Below are positions 63,701 through 64,000 of a DNA stretch of 64,000 bases, piece after piece. The position numbers and the translations under genes were made by a program. Numbering within the stretch: the first letter of the stretch is position 1; every line of letters starts with the position of its first letter. The notes under the pieces are model-generated. The model ran no database searches. It was not told the origin of the DNA and saw nothing but the letters and a program-made list of their open reading frames with translations. This stretch comes from Hoplostethus atlanticus (Eukaryota; Chordata; Actinopteri; Trachichthyiformes; Trachichthyidae), in assembly GCA_034670405.1 (NCBI GenBank), contig JAXDDX010000054.1, positions 1,488,001 to 1,552,000 on the forward strand, read 5' to 3'.

Positions 63701-64000
63701 GCTGATCCGTGAGGAGTCTAATGCCCCCCTGTTGCCCCAACGGCCACCCCCATCCCTGCAGCCGGTGGACAACCTCCACAATCATCTCCACCAGTCAGTG
63801 CCACCTCCCCTTCCACTGTCCCACCACCCCTTCTCCTCTGCCACCTCTTCCTCCTCATCCCGGAGGAGAATCCCCCAGGAGAACAGCGAAAGTTTCTTTC
63901 CCCTACTTACTAACGAGCACACCCAGGATGAGGGCTCGTCACCCAGCCACAACCACCAGAGAGACTCCCTCTACACCAGCATGCCCGTGCTGGCTGGCCT
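3332..64000 (+). CDS. adgrl3: adgrl3 (latrophilin-3), adhesion GPCR; partial gene, both ends outside the window
   Basis: Latrophilin-3 is a postsynaptic adhesion GPCR of the plasma membrane. In the known family its N-terminal domains bind teneurins and FLRTs, and the GAIN domain cuts itself to expose a tethered agonist. The constitutive exons seen are 3332-3688, 7033-7136, 10150-10335, 12536-12574, 20905-21088, 24328-24450, 25937-26142, 28166-28342, 37023-37232, 40298-40518, 45254-45320, 47458-47549, 53993-54161, 54653-54778, 56512-56608, 59866-59991 and 63304-64000. Optional exons are 50826-50867, 52622-52648 and 62008-62059. All introns are GT-AG and all phases agree, giving 1059 complete codons. 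The domain order is Thr-rich linker, HormR, GAIN/GPS, seven helices, cytoplasmic tail. The choice of ADGRL3 over ADGRL1 and ADGRL2 rests on remembered paralog-specific stretches such as [23 protein letters not shown] and [12 protein letters not shown]. Which teleost duplicate this is cannot be told. The signal peptide, lectin and olfactomedin domains, stop codon and 3' UTR lie outside. Confidence 0.96.
5306..5327. repeat. 22-bp sequence shared with 16800-16821
   Basis: The 22 bases beginning GAGTTCATTTCATC are identical to 16800-16821 in another intron. Both copies run directly into CA-rich sequence. They look like the edge of a dispersed repeat or an old local duplication carrying a microsatellite. 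Confidence 0.7.
5330..5350. repeat. (CA)n microsatellite
   Basis: About ten uninterrupted CA units directly follow the 22-bp shared sequence. Confidence 0.95.
5566..5668. repeat. Pyrimidine-rich tract with four CCC runs
   Basis: This is a C/T-rich stretch. Bases 5600-5614 read as four CCC runs separated by single T bases. The complementary strand therefore matches the classic G-quadruplex pattern, but it is the template strand, so the transcript would carry the C-rich form. Confidence 0.75.
6241..6303. repeat. AT-rich palindromic tract
   Basis: This is a run of ATATAT, GTATA and TACTATA blocks that can fold on itself. It is simple-sequence DNA with no coding potential. Confidence 0.85.
7033..7136 (+). 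CDS. adgrl3: adgrl3 exon B: end of HormR domain
   Basis: Two bases complete the split Gly119 codon and 34 codons follow (residues 120-153). The peptide [18 protein letters not shown], then [11 protein letters not shown], carries the two later HormR cysteines (Cys125 and the one in SNCTS), the conserved tryptophans and an N-glycosylation sequon, Asn-Cys-Thr. It ends LISQK at a codon boundary. The acceptor is tctccag at 7026-7032 after a C/T tract and the donor is aag|gtatta. Sequence and phase match the second HormR exon of latrophilins. In this family HormR lies next to the GAIN domain; no hormone ligand is known. Confidence 0.95.
7137..10149 (+). other. Intron B-C
   Basis: This is a 3.0-kb phase-0 intron. 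It contains a short GT run near 7567, an AT-rich patch near 8229-8257, and a tandem copy of an 18-base unit at 9425-9463. No gene or exon was recognised. Confidence 0.8.
9425..9463. repeat. Tandem duplication of ACTGAAGTGACACTACAT
   Basis: The 18-base unit occurs at 9425-9442 and exactly again at 9446-9463, a period of 21 bases. It is a small local duplication inside an intron. Confidence 0.85.
10150..10335 (+). CDS. adgrl3: adgrl3 exon C: GAIN subdomain A, first part
   Basis: The exon has 62 whole codons (residues 154-215, phase 0 at both ends). It starts [18 protein letters not shown] and continues with [20 protein letters not shown] and [19 protein letters not shown]. This is the helical start of the GAIN domain, close to remembered mammalian latrophilin-3. 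NLT is an N-glycosylation sequon. The acceptor is tttttcag after a T-rich tract and the donor is aag|gtagtg. The GAIN domain folds around the later cleavage site and holds the two receptor fragments together. Confidence 0.96.
10336..12535 (+). other. Intron C-D
   Basis: This is a 2.2-kb phase-0 intron of unique-looking AT-rich sequence ending in a T-rich tract. Nothing else was recognised. Confidence 0.8.
12536..12574 (+). CDS. adgrl3: adgrl3 exon D: 39-nt GAIN exon
   Basis: This small exon has 13 codons, [13 protein letters not shown] (residues 216-228), phase 0 on both sides. It is too short for simple ORF finding, but it joins RSLNK of exon C to [10 protein letters not shown] of exon E exactly as in latrophilins, where the same LQKRER motif stands. 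The acceptor is gggtttgtag and the donor is cag|gtattt. Because it is 39 nt it could be skipped in frame, but nothing shows that it is. Confidence 0.93.
13739..14482. mobile_element. Probable non-autonomous DNA transposon with 44-bp inverted ends
   Basis: The left end (13739-13782) begins CACACCTGGCATTAA. The right end (14439-14482) is its reverse complement, identical over the outer 15 bases and with about six mismatches over 44. Inside each end is a second CAGGTGTGAA-like motif (near 13798 and 14406), giving layered inverted repeats. No transposase is encoded. Similar ends are dispersed in teleost genomes as far as I recall, but I do not assign a family. The target-site duplication was not resolved and the outer boundary may extend a few bases. 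Confidence 0.72.
16800..16821. repeat. 22-bp sequence shared with 5306-5327
   Basis: This is an exact second copy of the 22-base sequence in intron A-B, again followed by CA-rich DNA. Confidence 0.7.
16840..16858. repeat. (CA)n microsatellite
   Basis: About nine CA units lie just downstream of the second copy of the 22-bp shared sequence. Confidence 0.9.
17350..17387. repeat. (GA)n microsatellite
   Basis: This is an AG/GA run of about 18 units with one C interruption at 17370. Confidence 0.9.
19081..19149. repeat. Compound (CTGC)n-(TG)n microsatellite
   Basis: Five CTGC units (19081-19100) run into a short mixed spacer and then about 19 TG units (19111-19149). Confidence 0.9.
19225..19269. 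repeat. (TG)n microsatellite
   Basis: About 22 TG units lie only 75 bases after the previous TG array. Confidence 0.93.
20905..21088 (+). CDS. adgrl3: adgrl3 exon E: GAIN domain, middle helices
   Basis: The exon has 61 codons (residues 229-289) plus one base of the next codon. It starts [15 protein letters not shown] and includes [20 protein letters not shown] and [10 protein letters not shown]. Mammalian latrophilin-3 is nearly the same here; [13 protein letters not shown] is a paralog-informative stretch. The acceptor is ccccag at 20899-20904 and the donor is c|gtgagt, close to consensus. Most codons end in G or C, unlike the AT-rich surroundings. Confidence 0.96.
21089..24327 (+). other. 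Intron E-F
   Basis: This is a 3.2-kb phase-1 intron. A short GA run lies near 22866 and the rest is unique-looking AT-rich sequence. No gene or exon was recognised. Confidence 0.8.
24328..24450 (+). CDS. adgrl3: adgrl3 exon F: GAIN beta-sandwich start
   Basis: Two bases complete Gln290, 40 codons follow (residues 291-330), and one base is left over. The peptide [20 protein letters not shown], then the stretch around [15 protein letters not shown], matches the first strands of GAIN subdomain B in latrophilin-3. The acceptor is tacgcag; an overlapping AG two bases on (24328-24329) would break the frame and is not used. The donor is g|gtgagt. Confidence 0.95.
24702..25028. mobile_element. Dispersed teleost repeat with (ATTAC)n head
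   Basis: The element opens with ATTAC repeats, followed by TAGCAGACGCTTTTATCCAA and AGCGACTTACAATAAGTGCA. I recall this motif as very common in fish genomes, but I do not assign a family name. It continues into A-rich sequence and ends in four copies of a 33-bp unit. No coding capacity is seen and the exact ends are uncertain. Confidence 0.7.
24901..25028. repeat. 33-bp minisatellite, about four copies
   Basis: Units begin ATAAGTGAACCAAATAAACA and start at 24901, 24934, 24967 and 25000. The first copy differs at two or three bases; the last is cut short near 25028. The copies form the downstream part of the dispersed repeat. Confidence 0.92.
25937..26142 (+). CDS. adgrl3: adgrl3 exon G: GAIN subdomain B core
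   Basis: Two bases complete Gly331 and 68 codons follow (residues 332-399), ending on a codon boundary. Segments such as [34 protein letters not shown] and [15 protein letters not shown] form the beta-sandwich that supports the GPS. Sequons include NAS in STENAS and NYS. The acceptor is tcgtacag; the donor cag|gtcatt is weaker than most in this gene. Confidence 0.95.
26217..26241. repeat. (CA)n microsatellite
   Basis: Twelve uninterrupted CA units lie about 75 bases after exon G. Confidence 0.95.
26687..26710 (+). repeat. (GGGA)6 array, G-quadruplex motif
   Basis: Six GGGA units in a row satisfy the four-run G3 pattern with one-base loops on the transcribed (mRNA-sense) strand. In the intron this could form an RNA quadruplex, which is known in general to affect nearby splicing; that role here is only inferred. 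Confidence 0.85.
28166..28342 (+). CDS. adgrl3: adgrl3 exon H: GPS motif and tethered agonist
   Basis: The exon has 59 codons (residues 400-458, phase 0). It begins [18 protein letters not shown] and ends [12 protein letters not shown]. The four GPS cysteines (Cys409, Cys428, Cys440, Cys442) and the two tryptophans (Trp412, Trp423) are all present. The cleavage site is His444-Leu445/Thr446, codons at 28298-28306, so self-proteolysis should work. The new N-terminus TNFAVLM is the tethered agonist (Stachel) of the family. The acceptor is cacagcag, a NAGNAG pair: the first AG keeps the Gln that mammalian latrophilin-3 has, and the second would drop it. The donor is aag|gtaggc. Confidence 0.97.
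29418..29425. repeat. Left target-site duplication CCTTAAAG
   Basis: This octamer is exactly repeated at 29873-29880 on the other side of the hAT-type element. Confidence 0.85.
29426..29872. mobile_element. Non-autonomous hAT-type element with 8-bp target duplication
   Basis: The element is 447 bp. The left end starts CACAGGTTCCCAACC and the right end, read on the other strand, CAGGAGTTCCCAACC: 15-bp terminal inverted repeats with three mismatches. Inner parts also pair (GGACCGGTG-like and GGACTGGACC-like). Both sides are flanked by the identical octamer CCTTAAAG (29418-29425 and 29873-29880), the 8-bp duplication typical of hAT insertions. No transposase is encoded, so it needed one in trans. 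The middle holds an AT microsatellite. Confidence 0.85.
29873..29880. repeat. Right target-site duplication CCTTAAAG
   Basis: This is an exact copy of 29418-29425. The pair marks the insertion site of the hAT-type element. Confidence 0.85.
30101..30242. repeat. 34-bp inverted repeat with 74-bp spacer
   Basis: Bases 30101-30134, beginning TGTGGCAGACCTGCAGAGCT, match the reverse complement of 30209-30242 at 31 of 34 positions. The transcript could form a stable stem. It may be a small foldback element; four bases, GGTA, flank both ends (30096-30099 and 30243-30246), which is weak evidence for an insertion. Confidence 0.8.
30889..30921. repeat. (AG)n microsatellite
   Basis: This is an AG run interrupted once by ATAG. 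Confidence 0.9.
37023..37232 (+). CDS. adgrl3: adgrl3 exon I: TM1, first intracellular loop, TM2
   Basis: The exon has 70 codons (residues 459-528, phase 0). It opens [11 protein letters not shown], then TM1 (about 466-493), the loop [13 protein letters not shown], and TM2 (about 503-523), ending [24 protein letters not shown] is nearly invariant in latrophilins. The acceptor is tcttatag after a C/T tract and the donor is ccg|gtaaga. Helix limits are judged from hydrophobicity. Confidence 0.97.
37233..40297 (+). other. Intron I-J
   Basis: This is a 3.1-kb phase-0 intron with CA microsatellites near 38597 and 38697 and a strong pyrimidine tract (about 40217-40295) before the acceptor. No gene was recognised. 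Confidence 0.8.
38597..38616. repeat. (CA)n microsatellite
   Basis: This is a CA run of about nine or ten units. A second short CA run follows near 38697-38712. Confidence 0.85.
40298..40518 (+). CDS. adgrl3: adgrl3 exon J: TM3 and TM4
   Basis: The exon has 73 codons (residues 529-601) and two bases of Val602. It begins [18 protein letters not shown] and [17 protein letters not shown] (TM3, about 529-563), followed by [19 protein letters not shown] (loop and TM4, about 573-593) and [10 protein letters not shown]. Cys531 at the top of TM3 is expected to pair with Cys603 in the second extracellular loop. [13 protein letters not shown] and the surrounding residues are latrophilin-3-like. The donor is gt|gtgagt; using the GT two bases earlier would break the frame. 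Confidence 0.97.
40519..45253 (+). other. Intron J-K
   Basis: This is a 4.7-kb phase-2 intron. It has a CA microsatellite at 42270-42292, T runs near 44450 and 44530, and a long pyrimidine tract before the acceptor. Bases 41300-41770 are open on both strands, but nothing there was recognised as coding. Confidence 0.78.
42270..42292. repeat. (CA)n microsatellite
   Basis: Eleven uninterrupted CA units lie in intron J-K. Confidence 0.95.
45254..45320 (+). CDS. adgrl3: adgrl3 exon K: second extracellular loop and start of TM5
   Basis: One base completes Val602 and 22 codons follow (residues 603-624): [20 protein letters not shown] and IM. Cys603-Trp604 is the conserved CW pair of adhesion GPCR loop 2, partner of Cys531 by family knowledge. 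TM5 begins near Ile612. The exon is only 67 nt and rests on homology and phase. The acceptor is cgttgcag and the donor atg|gtaagt is perfect consensus. Confidence 0.96.
45549..45576. repeat. (GA)n microsatellite
   Basis: About fourteen GA units are present without interruption. Confidence 0.93.
45728..45806. repeat. Compound (CA)29-(CT)10 microsatellite
   Basis: About 29 CA units (45728-45786) run straight into about ten CT units. This is the longest simple repeat in the window and is likely to vary in length between individuals. Confidence 0.95.
47458..47549 (+). CDS. adgrl3: adgrl3 exon L: rest of TM5 and third intracellular loop
   Basis: The exon has 30 codons (residues 625-654) and two bases of Lys655. 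[14 protein letters not shown] ends TM5 and [16 protein letters not shown] starts the third intracellular loop. Mammalian latrophilin-3 has almost the same loop, while ADGRL1 and ADGRL2 differ, so this exon supports the paralog call. The donor is aa|gtaaga. The phase-2 end is where two optional cassette exons can be inserted before exon N. Loop 3 is a main G-protein contact in the GPCR family. Confidence 0.96.
48421..48872. mobile_element. Degraded non-autonomous DNA element, GGTGGAA-ended
   Basis: The left end reads GGGGGTGGAAGAAGTACACA. The right end, on the opposite strand, reads GGGTGAAAACTAAGTAAATG and continues TTTTTACTTAAGTACTGTA. Both resemble, from memory, the ends of a very common fish element with GTGGTGGAA termini and ACTTAAGTA-rich subterminal repeats. 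I found no clear target duplication, and the middle is not recognisable. Confidence 0.5.
50705..50723. repeat. Poly-C run (19 C)
   Basis: Nineteen C bases stand on the sense strand about 100 bases before the M1 acceptor. Poly-C binding proteins recognise such runs in RNA in general; a role here is only a possibility. Confidence 0.9.
50826..50867 (+). CDS. adgrl3: adgrl3 cassette exon M1: 42-nt insert in the third intracellular loop
   Basis: This optional exon lies between constitutive exons L and N. The acceptor is a strong C/T tract ending cattctag; the donor is ctg|gtaaga. Its first base completes AAC, giving [14 protein letters not shown]. The start resembles the NYR...DG cassette known from loop 3 of mammalian latrophilins. 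The length is a multiple of three and the phase is 2 to 2. It ends TG: joined to M2 (first base C) this gives TGC, Cys; joined to N (first base A) it gives TGA, a stop. So M1 is productive only with M2. No transcript was available to prove use. Confidence 0.7.
50868..52621 (+). other. Intron M1-M2
   Basis: This is a 1.75-kb intron between the two optional loop-3 exons. The last 60 bases are T-rich and contain TGC at 52615-52617. No other feature was recognised. Confidence 0.75.
52622..52648 (+). CDS. adgrl3: adgrl3 microexon M2: 27-nt insert in the third intracellular loop
   Basis: The exon is 27 nt, phase 2 to 2. Joined L-M2-N it reads [12 protein letters not shown], adding nine residues and keeping the Lys-Ser-Trp that starts TM6. 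Its pattern matches the NYED...IKSW cassette remembered in mammalian latrophilin loop 3. The acceptor is attgctcag after a T-rich tract and the donor is aa|gtaaga. TGC five bases before the acceptor fits the UGC motif that the neuronal factor SRRM4 uses at microexons. Three of the nine added residues are acidic (Asp, Glu, Glu), so inclusion changes the loop charge. Confidence 0.78.
52649..53992 (+). other. Intron M2-N
   Basis: This is a 1.3-kb phase-2 intron. It holds no repeat or gene that I could recognise. Confidence 0.78.
53993..54161 (+). CDS. adgrl3: adgrl3 exon N: TM6 and TM7
   Basis: One base completes Lys655 and 56 codons follow (residues 656-711). [19 protein letters not shown] (TM6, about 658-679) and [19 protein letters not shown] (TM7, about 683-706) end in [15 protein letters not shown] in TM6 and [14 protein letters not shown] in TM7 are signatures of adhesion GPCRs. 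The acceptor is gtgttccag and the donor is aag|gtacgg. The first base is A, which makes the junction with M1 a stop codon but is neutral for L and M2. Confidence 0.97.
54162..54652 (+). other. Intron N-O
   Basis: This is a short 491-bp phase-0 intron. Nothing was seen in it beyond the splice signals. Confidence 0.85.
54653..54778 (+). CDS. adgrl3: adgrl3 exon O: start of the cytoplasmic tail
   Basis: The exon has 42 codons (residues 712-753, phase 0). [18 protein letters not shown] opens the tail, with a Cys-rich stretch (KCLRTHCC) that may be palmitoylated, as juxtamembrane cysteines of GPCRs often are. A Ser/Gly-rich part follows and ends YSTGSQ. The sequence is very close to latrophilin-3. 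The acceptor is atgtacag and the donor is cag|gtgcca. An internal GT at 54771-54772 is a possible weaker donor but would shift the frame. Confidence 0.95.
54779..56511 (+). other. Intron O-P
   Basis: This is a 1.7-kb phase-0 intron. It is AT-rich, with no repeat or gene recognised. Confidence 0.8.
56512..56608 (+). CDS. adgrl3: adgrl3 exon P: conserved tail segment
   Basis: The exon has 32 codons (residues 754-785) plus one base. [20 protein letters not shown] and [12 protein letters not shown] are almost invariant among latrophilins. The phase-1 end can join exon Q (GG completes Gly), exon X (AG completes Glu) or exon R directly (AG completes Glu), so this exon is the hub of tail splicing. 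The acceptor is tctccacag and the donor is ag|gtactt. Confidence 0.96.
56609..59865 (+). other. Intron P-Q
   Basis: This is a 3.3-kb phase-1 intron without recognisable repeats beyond short A runs. It ends in a long TC-rich tract (about 59747-59850) before the exon Q acceptor. No gene was recognised. Confidence 0.8.
59866..59991 (+). CDS. adgrl3: adgrl3 exon Q: in-frame skippable tail exon
   Basis: Two bases complete Gly786, 41 codons follow (residues 787-827), and one base is left over. The peptide [20 protein letters not shown] leads into [20 protein letters not shown] and a final Gln. It is homologous to the [15 protein letters not shown] exon of latrophilins. The length, 126 nt, and phase 1 on both sides mean it can be left out without breaking the frame. 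The donor a|g|gtgtgc is the weakest of the constitutive ones, in line with optional use. A small hAT-like element begins 41 bases downstream. Confidence 0.93.
60033..60211. mobile_element. 179-bp hAT-like non-autonomous element
   Basis: The left end starts CAGTGTTTTTTAATG. The right end, on the other strand, starts CAGTGTTTCTCAATC, giving short inverted repeats with CAGTG tips. The flanking octamers are GGCTAGGG and CTCTAGAT: they share CTAG and would fit a decayed nTCTAGAn-type duplication, which hAT elements favour. There is no coding capacity. It lies next to the weak exon Q donor. Confidence 0.6.
61554..61639. repeat. Two adjacent short tandem duplications
   Basis: ACCAATACAAGGAATAC occurs at 61554-61570 and 61576-61592 (period 22). 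CAGCCATCAAACAAT occurs at 61610-61624 and 61625-61639 (period 15). All copies are exact. Confidence 0.9.
61858..61863 (+). promoter_or_regulatory. TGCATG motif upstream of cassette exon X (possible RBFOX site)
   Basis: UGCAUG is the binding motif of RBFOX splicing factors. This copy is about 145 bases before the acceptor of exon X. In known cases an upstream site favours skipping. A six-base motif can occur by chance, so this is only suggestive. Confidence 0.35.
62008..62059 (+). CDS. adgrl3: adgrl3 cassette exon X: 52-nt frame-shifting tail exon
   Basis: After exon P or Q (phase 1) the first two bases complete Glu, and 16 codons follow: [17 protein letters not shown], then two bases AT. The same peptide occurs in a known mammalian latrophilin splice form, as I recall it. 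The acceptor is ctaaaag after a long T/C tract and the donor is at|gtaatt. At 52 nt it shifts the frame: the next exon is then read as Ile (AT+A) followed by [19 protein letters not shown] and the stop TAG at 63362-63364. The product is a receptor with a short tail lacking the rest of exon R. If the donor fails, TAA follows after one Met. Confidence 0.85.
62060..63303 (+). other. Intron X-R
   Basis: This is a 1.2-kb intron that is AT-rich, without recognisable repeats or genes. It ends in the acceptor tgtcattccag. Confidence 0.8.
63304..64000 (+). CDS. adgrl3: adgrl3 exon R: large C-terminal tail exon, cut by the window edge
   Basis: In the main frame AG completes Glu828 and 231 codons are visible (residues 829-1059), all open. 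[20 protein letters not shown], then [45 protein letters not shown] and [14 protein letters not shown] are latrophilin-3 tail motifs. Between them lies a Gly/Met/Val-rich stretch (63576-63650, with MGMGVGVGM) and a Pro/His/Ser-rich stretch (63727-63858) that I do not recall from mammals. The family's C-terminal PDZ-binding motif, which contacts Shank proteins, and the stop codon lie beyond 64000. In the other frame, used after exon X, bases 63304-63364 encode a different end with TAG at 63362-63364. Confidence 0.96.

Noticed and set aside
1-64000. Search for tRNA, rRNA, CRISPR, operons or a second protein gene
   Set aside because: Nothing was recognised by eye. The window reads as one intron-rich vertebrate gene. 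A covariance-model RNA search was not possible here, so small RNA genes cannot be fully excluded.

Overview
The window holds one gene on the + strand: the 3' two-thirds of a vertebrate latrophilin, best matched to ADGRL3 (latrophilin-3, LPHN3), an adhesion G-protein-coupled receptor of neuronal synapses. The protein families, the GT-AG intron structure, the dense CA/GT microsatellites and several fish-type DNA transposon relics point to a ray-finned fish. The species cannot be told from the sequence. No second gene, rRNA or tRNA was recognised on either strand. About 95% of the window is intron.

Layout. Bases 1-3331 are the end of an intron; the exons for the signal peptide, lectin-like and olfactomedin domains lie upstream. 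Exon A (3332) encodes a Thr-rich mucin-like linker and the start of the HormR domain, and B completes HormR. C to H (10150-28342) encode the GAIN domain, ending in an intact GPS with the cleavage site His-Leu/Thr. I, J, K, L and N (37023-54161) encode the seven membrane helices. O, P, Q and R (54653 to the window edge) encode the long cytoplasmic tail. The last exon runs off the window before its stop codon, so the C-terminus and 3' UTR are not seen. The constitutive exons give 1059 complete codons with every junction in phase. Residue numbers below count from the first complete codon, at base 3334.

The most interesting content is alternative splicing that can be read from the phases. (1) A 52-nt cassette exon (62008-62059) is not a multiple of three. 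When included it puts the last exon into a second frame and gives a short tail ending at TAG 63362-63364, so the start of the last exon is dual-coding. (2) Two small cassettes lie in the third intracellular loop: M1 (42 nt, 50826-50867) and the microexon M2 (27 nt, 52622-52648). Each keeps frame by length, but M1 joined directly to the next constitutive exon makes TGA at the junction, so M1 is productive only together with M2. (3) Exon Q (126 nt) can be skipped in frame.

The introns hold mobile-element relics: a 447-bp hAT-type non-autonomous element with an exact 8-bp target duplication (29426-29872), a roughly 744-bp element with 44-bp inverted ends (13739-14482), a 179-bp hAT-like element just downstream of exon Q, a common fish dispersed repeat carrying a 33-bp minisatellite, and a degraded GGTGGAA-ended element. 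They also hold one 34-bp inverted repeat and many microsatellites.
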